A stretch of 41,221 nucleotides of DNA from Candidatus Heimdallarchaeota archaeon (lineage in GTDB: Archaea; Asgardarchaeota; Heimdallarchaeia; Heimdallarchaeales; Heimdallarchaeaceae), in the NCBI GenBank assembly GCA_030668875.1, contig DAOVER010000026.1, positions 1 to 41,221 on the forward strand. The letters run 5' to 3'. Shown here piece after piece: positions 34,920-41,221 of the stretch. Each line of letters begins with the position of its first letter. Within the stretch, counting starts at the first letter, position 1. A program made the translations under genes and the position numbers. The notes beneath the pieces are model-generated. The model was not told the DNA's origin. It did not search any database and worked only from the letters and a program-made list of their open reading frames with translations.

Positions 34920-36032
34920 CTAGTCGTTTTCAACTACATCAGCTACTCCATCACTTGTTATTGCGAATATGGTTTCAATCTCTGGGATGTGGGGGCTATC
35001 TATCACTCTAGCAATCCTTTTCTCTCCTTTTCCTTTTCGTAGAAAAACACGTGTTTGGCATGAATGAGCTACTATATGCCCTCCTATTGGAAAGGTTGTT
35101 TCACCATACAAGACATCAGGCTTTGATAGTACTTGGTTAGTTGCTACTATTGCAATGTCATAAACCTCAGCTAAACGTAACAGCTGATGTAAGTATTTGT
35201 TTAATTTCTGTTGCCTTTCAAGCAACGATCCTCTTCCTGCATACTCAGCTCTAAAATGGCTGGTGAGAGAATCAATAATCATTAATTTAACATTATTTTC
35301 TTTAATCAATTTAGGGCTCTCGAGTAGTAGAACCATTTGATGATCAGAGTTATATGCTCTTCCAACATGTATGTTGCTCAGAACTTCTTCTGCTGGTGCT
35401 CCAAACTTGTTGCACATCTGAATAATCCTTTCAGGTCTAAAGGTTCCTTCAGTATCAATATAGATTGCACCTGAACCTAATCCGCCATATTTTTTGTCCA
35501 TAACCGTTATAACACATAATTGAAAACAAATTTGTGTTTTACCAGTTCGAAATTCACCAGAAATTTCTGTTAAGGAACTTGTTTCGACTCCTCCTGCAAG
35601 TAAAGTATCAAGAGATTTACTTCCAGTGGGAATTTTAACTAGTTTTTGTCGAGTTTCAAGCATATTTTTAGCACTTTGAAATCCAATACCTATCTGACTT
35701 CTTGCAGCTGTTATTAACCTCTTTGCAGTTTGTTCTCCGATTTCGCAATGTTCTACTAGTTCCATAGGTGATGCATGAGCTACTGCTGCCAAAGTTAAGT
35801 AACCAGAAGTTATCAGTTTTTCCGCTATTGCAGGACCTATACCCGGAATCTGATTGACAGCTATGTCACTTAAATCTTGCTTTTTTTGTTGTTTTGTAGC
35901 TGGTTTTGTTTGTTTAGGGATGATATCCTTGATCCAGTCTTCATCTTTTTTATCACTCTTTTTTATTACAGATGACTTTTTTGCTGTATTGGTCTTTTTT
36001 GTAATTTCTGGATTACTTTCTTTCTTTGACAT
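34920..36032 (-). CDS. radA: RadA recombinase
   Basis: The archaeal RecA/Rad51 protein, which forms ATP-dependent filaments on single-stranded DNA and carries out strand exchange in homologous recombination. Residues about 55-115 are the helix-hairpin-helix N-terminal domain ('IPGIGPAIAEKLI'). The ATPase core has Walker A 'GEFRTGKT' (159-166), 'IDTEGTFRPERI', Walker B 'LMIIDS' (250-255), the L1-region 'SHFRAEYAGRG' and 'ATNQV'. The polymerisation motif region before the core includes 'IGIGFQSA'. About 50 extra Lys/Thr/Ser-rich residues at the N-terminus are longer than usual for RadA and may add DNA binding. A TATA box about 48 bases before the ATG gives it a promoter with a short leader. Confidence 0.96.
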   Translation of the reverse strand: MSKKESNPEITKKTNTAKKSSVIKKSDKKDEDWIKDIIPKQTKPATKQQKKQDLSDIAVNQIPGIGPAIAEKLITSGYLTLAAVAHASPMELVEHCEIGEQTAKRLITAARSQIGIGFQSAKNMLETRQKLVKIPTGSKSLDTLLAGGVETSSLTEISGEFRTGKTQICFQLCVITVMDKKYGGLGSGAIYIDTEGTFRPERIIQMCNKFGAPAEEVLSNIHVGRAYNSDHQMVLLLESPKLIKENNVKLMIIDSLTSHFRAEYAGRGSLLERQQKLNKYLHQLLRLAEVYDIAIVATNQVLSKPDVLYGETTFPIGGHIVAHSCQTRVFLRKGKGEKRIARVIDSPHIPEIETIFAITSDGVADVVEND

Positions 36033-36075
36033 GCTTTCACTTTCTCTTCTCGCTATTAGACAATTTTGTTTTCAC

Positions 36076-36084
36076 TATATAAAA
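36076..36084 (-). promoter_or_regulatory. TATA box of radA
   Basis: 'tttatatag' on the minus strand, with the transcript start expected near 36054, leaves a 5' leader of about 20 bases before the radA ATG. Confidence 0.5.
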
Positions 36085-36134
36085 AATGCTGTTACAATAT
36101 TACTTTTACTACCAAACTGAAACCAATATTAGCA

Positions 36135-36611
36135 TTATCTCTCATTTTGATATGTACCAGAATAGCCATCTCTTGTTTCTGTTTGAGTTTTAATGAAAAT
36201 TATCTGAGCAATTCGTGCATTTTTGTGGAAAGTTATTTCTGCATAAGTTATCATTAACCCTATTCCTCTTCCTTTATAACCAGGATCCCAAACTGCTGAA
36301 CACAAAGTCCCTCCTGTTCTCATAAGACTAGACCGAGGTAGAACTATTCCAACAGCATCTAAAGGAACTTCCACAATTTCATTATATCTGACAAGATACC
36401 CACCTTGCTTAAGATTCCATTTATTATTAATGGGTTCAATGGTTTCATGATCAGGGATTTTTCTGTTCGAATTATCGAAATCTAACTCCCCACCGTTACT
36501 TAGTTTCATGATATCACGAATAGTCAAATCAAAACCAGATATTTGGGTTTGCAATTTTGAATCAATATATTCTTTGATAATGTTATCTTGAAAAGGTGGA
36601 AGAAATACCAT
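36135..36611 (-). CDS. dUTP diphosphatase, archaeal DCD-like type
   Basis: A trimeric-fold nucleotide hydrolase of about 158 residues that should cleave dUTP to dUMP and keep uracil out of DNA. The signature 'LPRSSLMRTGGTL' is followed by 'AVWDPGYKGRGIGLMI', 'ARIAQIIFI' and a C-terminal 'YSGTYQ'. The aspartate in 'WDPGY' occupies the catalytic position of dUTPases, while the glutamate of dCTP deaminases ('LEFY' region) is replaced ('GLMI'). I therefore prefer dUTPase over dCTP deaminase; archaeal proteins of this subtype have 'WVDPGW'. I place the start at the ATG 36611; a TTG farther upstream would overlap the preceding gene by 26 bases and add 21 residues of doubtful sequence. Confidence 0.8.
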   Translation of the reverse strand: MVFLPPFQDNIIKEYIDSKLQTQISGFDLTIRDIMKLSNGGELDFDNSNRKIPDHETIEPINNKWNLKQGGYLVRYNEIVEVPLDAVGIVLPRSSLMRTGGTLCSAVWDPGYKGRGIGLMITYAEITFHKNARIAQIIFIKTQTETRDGYSGTYQNER

Positions 36612-36648
36612 TAATAATATTTTAGAAGGTGTGTTTTTAACCTTTCCA

Positions 36649-37557
36649 CTATGATTGAAACATTCTCGCAACAAGTTTCTTTCTACAGTTTGGGCATTGA
36701 GGCTTAACTTTAATCCACTCTACAATGTGAGAATAATGTGATGGAATTTCACAAAAAGGACATCGTACGAAACTTTCACCAGCTTTTATGGGTGACATGC
36801 ATACACTGCATCTTTCATCTAAATCTGTTGTAGCAACTTTCAGTGGTTGAGTTCCTCTAAAAACTTGCTGTGTTTCAGGTTCTTCCTCAATTTCGACTTT
36901 TTCACTAACTTCTGAAGCTATAATTTCAAGTTCTTCAAGACTTTTTTGAGTTTCCAAAGTTTCATCTACGCCAGCTGTTTCTCCAATTGTTGTTACTTCA
37001 ACTATGCCTGATGGAGCTATATCTGCAATAGATTTTCCAATAGTTGCTAAAACAGCATTTGCTTCGTCGGTTAAACCCTTTTCAAAGAGAATCATTGCTG
37101 ATATTTCAGTTTCTCCACTGTCAAAGAAATAACGAGATAGGTTTCTAACCATTTCCTCTTCTCGTTCAGGAGCATATCGAGTTATAATCTGCAAAGCATC
37201 TGGAACAAATTCTCTACCTTTTGCAGCAACTGATTTACTTGCTCCGAAAATTCTGCCGGTTTTTAAATATTCTTCCTTAGCTCTATCATACATCCCTGCT
37301 CTAAAATATTCATCTGCACTAGCATAAGCTGCACGAGATTCTTCTGGAGTTCTAGCATAAGGAGATGAATTTGATGATCTTGAATTGGTAGCCAGTGAAA
37401 CGGGACTATACGTTTGGGGTTGTGTTGTAGGTTGATAAGGACGATATCTCCTCTTTGGTGTTTTTTGTTTCTTTCTTCCTTTGATAGCTGCTTTTGCTGC
37501 CACTATAAGGGATATTGTTATGAATACCAGAAATATTAGAAGTCCCCATTCAACCAT
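36649..37557 (-). CDS. Membrane-anchored RING/PHD-like zinc protein with helical repeats
   Basis: A 302-residue protein. Residues 4-25 form one N-terminal membrane helix, followed by a basic, Ser/Pro-rich linker. Residues about 75-175 are helical and TPR-like ('ADEYFRAGMYDRAKEEYLKT', then 'RYFFDSGETEISAMILFEKG'), and an acidic linker follows. The C-terminus holds eight ordered ligands: Cys250/253, Cys266/269, His274/277 and Cys288/291. This cross-brace pattern is typical of RING or PHD folds, with the hydrophobic 'IVEWI' before the last pair as in RING E3 ligases. Asgard archaea are known to carry ubiquitin-like systems, so an E3-like role is possible but not shown; no E1, E2 or ubiquitin gene is in this window. 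The ATG lies 6 bases after the GluRS stop. Confidence 0.8.
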   Translation of the reverse strand: MVEWGLLIFLVFITISLIVAAKAAIKGRKKQKTPKRRYRPYQPTTQPQTYSPVSLATNSRSSNSSPYARTPEESRAAYASADEYFRAGMYDRAKEEYLKTGRIFGASKSVAAKGREFVPDALQIITRYAPEREEEMVRNLSRYFFDSGETEISAMILFEKGLTDEANAVLATIGKSIADIAPSGIVEVTTIGETAGVDETLETQKSLEELEIIASEVSEKVEIEEEPETQQVFRGTQPLKVATTDLDERCSVCMSPIKAGESFVRCPFCEIPSHYSHIVEWIKVKPQCPNCRKKLVARMFQS

Positions 37558-37563
37558 GTTTTA

Positions 37564-39279
37564 TCAACCATGAATATAGTTCATTTTTATTTTTTTATTA
37601 ATGCGATTTACTTTCACATATCCGAAGCGTTCAAGTTGTATTATCTCTCCTACTTCGAGCTTTTTAAGGTTTATCTCACCATAACCTTGAATTTTCTTCA
37701 AGCTATTCTTATCTATTCGATTATTTAAATATAACATTTCGGGCTTAATGATTACAACAGGAACATACTCCGAAACCCATTGAATTCGAGGGGCATCTGA
37801 TAACAATTCATTTCCTAGGAATTCAGCTTTATATTCATTTTGAGATGTCTCTTCTATGATTTTAATATTACATAGATCTTTCAAACGAAGTATTTTTCCT
37901 TTCTTTAGTAATCCTCTATCATCTCCACTTAAGTAGATAACATCTTTGACATTAATCTTCCTTTTTCCTAAAGAATCTATCTTTGGGTGATAGGAGATTT
38001 CTATTTCTTGAGTAGTAATATTTGAAATTTTTACTTTAATTGGATCTTGAACAAAGAATAAGTGTTTTGAATTTGGTTCAATAAACTTTCTATTAATTGA
38101 GAATATTAGTGACCAGTCTATACTTGTAGCTGATTTGGTTGCTCCTATTCTTTTTACAATTTCTAGAAAAACTTCAGGCTGGATTCCTCGTTTCTTTAAA
38201 GCTTGATAGGTTACTAATCTATAATCATCCCAGCCAGTTACAATTCCATCATTAACTAATTCTCTTATTTTTCTGCCTTGAGTTGGTGCGCCGATAATTT
38301 TAAACCTTCTATATTCTGTGAAATTTGGTGGAATGATTCCTAATTTCTTTGAGATTAAACTTTGAAGTTCCTCTCTCATTTTACCAAATTCACTACTTCG
38401 TAAAATGTGAGTTACACCCATAATATTCTCCATGATTGGAGATTCAAAATCATACATCGGCCAAACGCTATATTTATCACCATGTATTGCATGTGGTAGT
38501 GATGATATTCTTAGTAGAACTGGATCTCGAAGTACATGATTCTTTGATTTCATGTCTCCTCGTAGTCTAACTACAGCTTCTCCATCTGCATATTCTCCCT
38601 TTAGCATTTTATCAAAAAGATCTAAATTGATTTCATCAGTATTTTCAATGTTGCAGGAACAGACTTTACCTTGTTCTCTATGTTTGGACATTATTTCTCG
38701 AGAACATCTGCAAACATAAGCATCATTGTTTTTTATAAGTTCTTCAGCTTTAGTGTAATAAAGTTCCATATAATCAGAAGCGCGAACCTCTTCTTCGATC
38801 TTCAAACCCATCCAAAGAATAGCTTCTCTAAAACTTTCATAGAATTCTTTTCCCACTTTCCCTGGATTGGTATCATCAAACCTCAGAATACGTTTTCCAC
38901 CAAATCTCTCAGCAATAAGGTGATTTATACAGAAAGACAGCATTTGTCCTATGTGAGGGTGTTTGGACGGCTCTGGAGGATATCTAACCACTACTTTACC
39001 TTGTTCTACATTGGTAAGAGGTGGGAGAAAATCTCTTTCCTTCTTCTCTTCAATTATATCATCAGGATATTTTTCTTTGACTATTCTCTCTATCTCCTCT
39101 TGAGGGATAGCATTAATCTCCTTTATCATTGAATCTACTATCGGCTTCAATTCCTTAGCTTGTTTTCTTAATTCTGGATAATAAGACATAATTTTCTGAA
39201 AAACAATTTTAGATTCAGCGGCACCGTATTTGTATGCATTGATCAAGGTTTCTTTATAGATAATATCCTTAGCATTCAT
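37564..39279 (-). CDS. gltX: Glutamyl-tRNA synthetase, archaeal type
   Basis: Charges tRNA-Glu and, in archaea without GlnRS, also supplies Glu-tRNA-Gln for the amidotransferase. The architecture is that of archaeal GluRS: an N-terminal helical extension ('NAYKYGAAESKIVFQKIM'), then the catalytic domain with 'RYPPEPSKHPHIGQ' and 'RILRFDDTNPGK'. 'EAVVRLRGDM', 'YSVWPMYDFESPI' and 'GVTHILRSSE' follow, and then the class I C-terminal beta-barrels. The HIGH motif is HIGQ and the KMSKS region reads 'GAPTQGRKIREL', both atypical. A TATA box lies only 2-12 bases before an upstream ATG at 39306, so that ATG is probably not transcribed. The ATG at 39279 is preferred and gives an N-terminus more like relatives. 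The RING-like gene follows immediately. Confidence 0.92.
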   Translation of the reverse strand: MNAKDIIYKETLINAYKYGAAESKIVFQKIMSYYPELRKQAKELKPIVDSMIKEINAIPQEEIERIVKEKYPDDIIEEKKERDFLPPLTNVEQGKVVVRYPPEPSKHPHIGQMLSFCINHLIAERFGGKRILRFDDTNPGKVGKEFYESFREAILWMGLKIEEEVRASDYMELYYTKAEELIKNNDAYVCRCSREIMSKHREQGKVCSCNIENTDEINLDLFDKMLKGEYADGEAVVRLRGDMKSKNHVLRDPVLLRISSLPHAIHGDKYSVWPMYDFESPIMENIMGVTHILRSSEFGKMREELQSLISKKLGIIPPNFTEYRRFKIIGAPTQGRKIRELVNDGIVTGWDDYRLVTYQALKKRGIQPEVFLEIVKRIGATKSATSIDWSLIFSINRKFIEPNSKHLFFVQDPIKVKISNITTQEIEISYHPKIDSLGKRKINVKDVIYLSGDDRGLLKKGKILRLKDLCNIKIIEETSQNEYKAEFLGNELLSDAPRIQWVSEYVPVVIIKPEMLYLNNRIDKNSLKKIQGYGEINLKKLEVGEIIQLERFGYVKVNRINKKIKMNYIHG

Positions 39280-39307
39280 CGGTATGTTAATCGTAGATTT
39301 TTTCATG

Positions 39308-39318
39308 TTTAAATATAT
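39308..39318 (-). promoter_or_regulatory. TATA box of the GluRS gene
   Basis: 'atatatttaaa' on the minus strand. A normal 25-base spacing puts the transcript start near 39288, between the two candidate ATGs, which favours the downstream one. Confidence 0.5.
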
Positions 39319-39354
39319 GATTATTGTGAAGACCTTTCAACAATTGTTAGCAAG

Positions 39355-39399
39355 TTTCTTAAACTAAAGCCGAAGGTGAAGTTTTCAAATTTTAAGAAA
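39355..39399. terminator. Inverted repeat at the 3' end of the Cys-containing small gene
   Basis: TTTCTTAAA (39355-39363) and its exact reverse complement TTTAAGAAA (39391-39399) enclose 27 bases and overlap the stop codon of the minus-strand gene. A nested AAACT/AGTTT pair lies inside. It may be a transcript-end hairpin or a site upstream of the GluRS promoter. Confidence 0.35.
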
Positions 39400-39721
39400 T
39401 CGAACCTGTTGGATGAATAGCTAACTGCTCCTTTTCTAGAACTTTTTCACTTTCTCTTAGAATATTTAATTGACTAATGATGTTTTTACTTATTCTAATT
39501 TGGTGTTTATCTATTTGAATTTTTGAACAAAGTAATCCGCGATTGCATGATCCTTTACCAAAATAGATCTCTTTTTTAGTATCATAGTAAAGAGACCCCC
39601 CTTTACTTGGACAATTGCATACTTCTAAAAATACGGGAGAGTTGTTGTAACCATGATGTGTCTTAATTCTAGCTATAGCTTTTTCCAACTTGAAGCTGAG
39701 AAATGTGTCCTTGGTACTCAT
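39392..39721 (-). CDS. Small cysteine-containing hypothetical protein
   Basis: I do not recognise this protein of 109 residues. It opens with 'MSTKDTFLSFKLEKAIARI', then 'VFLEVCNCPSKGGSLYY', 'EIYFGKGSCNRGLLCSK', and ends in a charged helix and a short tail. Four cysteines in CxC and CxxxxxC spacing could form one zinc site. The ATG at 39721 is 25-30 bases after a weak TATA-like 'acatattg', so a leaderless mRNA is plausible; a TTG ten codons upstream would lie inside that promoter. It precedes GluRS on the same strand but is separated by the latter's own promoter. Confidence 0.55.
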   Translation of the reverse strand: MSTKDTFLSFKLEKAIARIKTHHGYNNSPVFLEVCNCPSKGGSLYYDTKKEIYFGKGSCNRGLLCSKIQIDKHQIRISKNIISQLNILRESEKVLEKEQLAIHPTGSIS

Positions 39722-39879
39722 ATTAATCAGTATACTCTGATGTTTGTACAATATGTTCTTTTGTAATATCTGGAAATTATACTTGTCATGTCCCAGATAA
39801 ATTCGAGATATTATCCAGGTAAACTTCCACCTATTCTATTTCATGGGTAAACTATTAAAATCCATTCAAATATAAGCAT

Positions 39880-40587
39880 TTGAGGATACTTAAATTGTGG
39901 TTTGCAAAAATATCTGGTGTTACAAATTTCGATGCTGCTTTATCGGTAGATGTATCTTCGGAATTTGCAATAGGTGTTATAATTGATGATATAACTGATG
40001 TTAGGTCTATTAGTAAATTTGATGCAAGACGAATATTTGCCAATATTGATTATTGTGTTAAAATCGCTCAGGTTACACCTAGTTCACTTGATGAGATATT
40101 TGATACGCTTGAAACATGCCAGCCAAACATGATTCAGATAAATGGTGATTTCTTCCACAACTCGAATAACCTAATCTCCTTGCAATCTCTTGCAACAGTT
40201 CCAATTATAGGCTCCATTTTTCTTAATAAAGAATCCTTAGAATCCAACATTATCAATCCTTCTCCTCTAATAGCTGCTCAAGAGTTAGCACCTTATGTTT
40301 CAGTTGTCAACATCAATCTTCCATTAGGTTCATCGTGGAGTTCACAGAAGAAAAAAGCTGAAGTAATTGATTTAATTACAAAAATGAAGAACTTGATTGA
40401 TAAACCATTAATTATTGGTGGAGGTTTAGATTCATCCAATGTAGGAAAGATAATTCCAGATCTCACACCTAATGCAATCGATGTTTCATCTGGAGTTGAA
40501 AAAGTGTCAGGTATAAAAGATCCTGAACTAATGCAAAATTTCCTTGAAACCGTTTTTAATTACAAGTCATATCTTTCAGGAGTTTGA
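39880..40587 (+). CDS. TrpF-like (phosphoribosylanthranilate isomerase) protein lacking catalytic residues
   Basis: A 235-residue TIM-barrel protein of the TrpF family. Family landmarks are visible: 'KISGVTNFDAALSV' (10-23) for the N-terminal KICGIT block, 'PNMIQINGD' for VQLHG, and 'KPLIIGGGLDSSNVGKII' with 'NAIDVSSGVEKVSGIKDP' for the phosphate-binding end. TrpF enzymes use a cysteine (KICG) as general base and an aspartate on a later strand as general acid. Here they are Ser12 and, by my alignment, Asn144 ('SVVNINLP'). The protein may have lost or changed its activity while keeping phosphate binding. No other trp gene is near. The TTG start is at the leaderless distance from 'attaaaatc', and no in-frame ATG precedes the conserved core. 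Confidence 0.75.
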   Translation: MRILKLWFAKISGVTNFDAALSVDVSSEFAIGVIIDDITDVRSISKFDARRIFANIDYCVKIAQVTPSSLDEIFDTLETCQPNMIQINGDFFHNSNNLISLQSLATVPIIGSIFLNKESLESNIINPSPLIAAQELAPYVSVVNINLPLGSSWSSQKKKAEVIDLITKMKNLIDKPLIIGGGLDSSNVGKIIPDLTPNAIDVSSGVEKVSGIKDPELMQNFLETVFNYKSYLSGV

Positions 40588-40603
40588 TACAATTTATTTA
40601 AAA

Positions 40604-40622
40604 ACGTGACAAAATTACACGT
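40604..40622. terminator. Hairpin-like inverted repeat between convergent genes
   Basis: ACGTG and CACGT arms of 5 bases with a 9-base AT-rich loop, between the TrpF-like and glycosyltransferase genes. Weak, but well placed for a bidirectional terminator. Confidence 0.3.
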
Positions 40623-40627
40623 ATATT

Positions 40628-41221
40628 TCAGAATAACGACTTGAAGAATTTCCAGATGACTTTTTTATTTATTTTTGATTCACCATAATTTCTTGTACCA
40701 AACACATAATTAACATTATTTACCTCTAGCTTGGTTTTGTGTATTTTCAAGAAATCGAATAGAACTTTGTATCCTTCCAATATGAAATCTTTTCTATGGT
40801 TAGAGATAGTTTGTTTCCAGGTATTAGTTTCTGAGGCAAATAAACCTGACATTATGTCTTTTACTCTATTTCTCCTTCTGATTATTAAAGAAAAACTACC
40901 TAACCATCTAGCAACATATGACATAAGTTTACGATGAATTGGCCACTTTCCAATCACTTCCACTCTATTTCCTGCCACTAGATTAAACCCTTCTTCTAGT
41001 TTTTTGTAAAATTGTGGTAGTGATTCTGCAGGATGTTGTAAATCCCCATCCATAACAAGAAAATAGTTGGTTTTACAATTCATTATTGCATCTAGAACAC
41101 TTATCGTTAATCCATGAACTAGCTCAGATTTTCTATCAATAAACTTCACACTTATGTCTCCCTCAAAATCCTCTACAAGTATCTTTGTTTTATCTTCTGA
41201 GCCATCATCAGCTACTATTAC
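40628..41221 (-). CDS. DPM1-type glycosyltransferase family 2, N-terminal part outside window
   Basis: The reading frame is open to the right window edge, so about the first 10-20% of the gene is missing; 197 residues are visible. The beginning 'VIVADDGSEDKT' is the GT-A nucleotide-sugar motif. 'YFLVMDGDLQHPAES' carries the metal-binding DxD as in dolichyl-phosphate mannosyltransferases. 'GNRVEVIGKWPIHRKLMS' and the end 'RNYGESKINKKVIWKFFKSL' also match that group. Such enzymes move a sugar from a nucleotide donor to a polyprenyl phosphate for N-glycosylation or lipid glycan assembly. There is no C-terminal membrane domain in the visible part. The sugar donor cannot be told from sequence. Confidence 0.85.
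   Translation of the reverse strand, partial: VIVADDGSEDKTKILVEDFEGDISVKFIDRKSELVHGLTISVLDAIMNCKTNYFLVMDGDLQHPAESLPQFYKKLEEGFNLVAGNRVEVIGKWPIHRKLMSYVARWLGSFSLIIRRRNRVKDIMSGLFASETNTWKQTISNHRKDFILEGYKVLFDFLKIHKTKLEVNNVNYVFGTRNYGESKINKKVIWKFFKSLF

Noticed and set aside
36135..36611. dCTP deaminase as the call for the dUTPase-like gene
   Set aside because: The deaminase glutamate is absent, while the dUTPase-type aspartate in 'WDPGY' is present.
38671..39132. 153-codon plus-strand frame inside the GluRS gene
   Set aside because: Antisense to a clearly conserved enzyme; the composition looks like a reverse translation of the coding strand.
1..41221. CRISPR arrays, tRNA or rRNA genes
   Set aside because: No regularly spaced direct repeats and no GC-rich cloverleaf-like segments were seen in any intergenic gap.

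Overview
The window looks like archaeal chromosomal DNA, most probably from an Asgard archaeon. A Heimdallarchaeia-type lineage is my best guess, but this is inference from gene content only. Archaeal markers are topoisomerase VI A and B, Alba, RadA, an archaeal-type GluRS, a UbiA-family ether-lipid prenyltransferase and an archaeal dUTPase. Asgard-like features are a Rab/Ras-type small GTPase, a RING/PHD-like zinc protein, a HEAT-repeat scaffold and tubulin-superfamily paralogues. The DNA is AT-rich. Several genes have TATA-like boxes about 25 nt before the start codon, so leaderless transcripts are likely, and TTG/GTG starts are common. I saw no rRNA, tRNA or CRISPR, and no gene-free stretch longer than about 230 bases.

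Region 1 (1-5.9 kb): the 3' end of a TnpB gene, then a translationally coupled pair on the minus strand (six-helix membrane protein followed by an FtsZ/CetZ-like GTPase), then pyruvate kinase and a degenerate paralogue of the tubulin-like protein with an acidic repeat tail. Region 2 (6-9.2 kb): a large LVIVD-repeat surface protein. Region 3 (9.3-23.4 kb): a topoisomerase VI operon whose B subunit is a 4,209-residue giant. A complete TopoVIB core is followed by roughly 50 degenerate helix-hairpin-helix-like units and a Lys/Pro/Ala-rich tail, and its stop codon overlaps the start of the TopoVIA gene. Alba lies convergent to it.

Region 4 (24-28.7 kb): a tightly coupled trio of CPBP (Rce1-like) intramembrane protease, Ras-superfamily GTPase and HEAT-repeat protein. 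Region 5 (28.7-30.2 kb): a divergent pair (Rossmann FAD-type protein and TIGR04076-like protein) that appears to share one symmetric TATA box. Region 6 (30.2-32.7 kb): a two-gene cassette of a PD-(D/E)XK-like nuclease candidate and an unknown 548-residue partner, possibly a restriction or defence module. Region 7 (32.8-39.7 kb): a minus-strand run of GluRS, membrane-anchored RING-like protein, dUTPase, RadA, coiled-coil winged-helix protein, a 57-residue small protein and the UbiA prenyltransferase, with a small Cys-containing protein upstream. Region 8 (39.8 kb to end): a TrpF-like protein lacking both catalytic residues and the C-terminal part of a DPM1-type glycosyltransferase.

The best candidates for undescribed biology are the giant TopoVIB, the catalytic-plus-degenerate tubulin-like pair with its membrane partner, and the CPBP-GTPase-HEAT operon.
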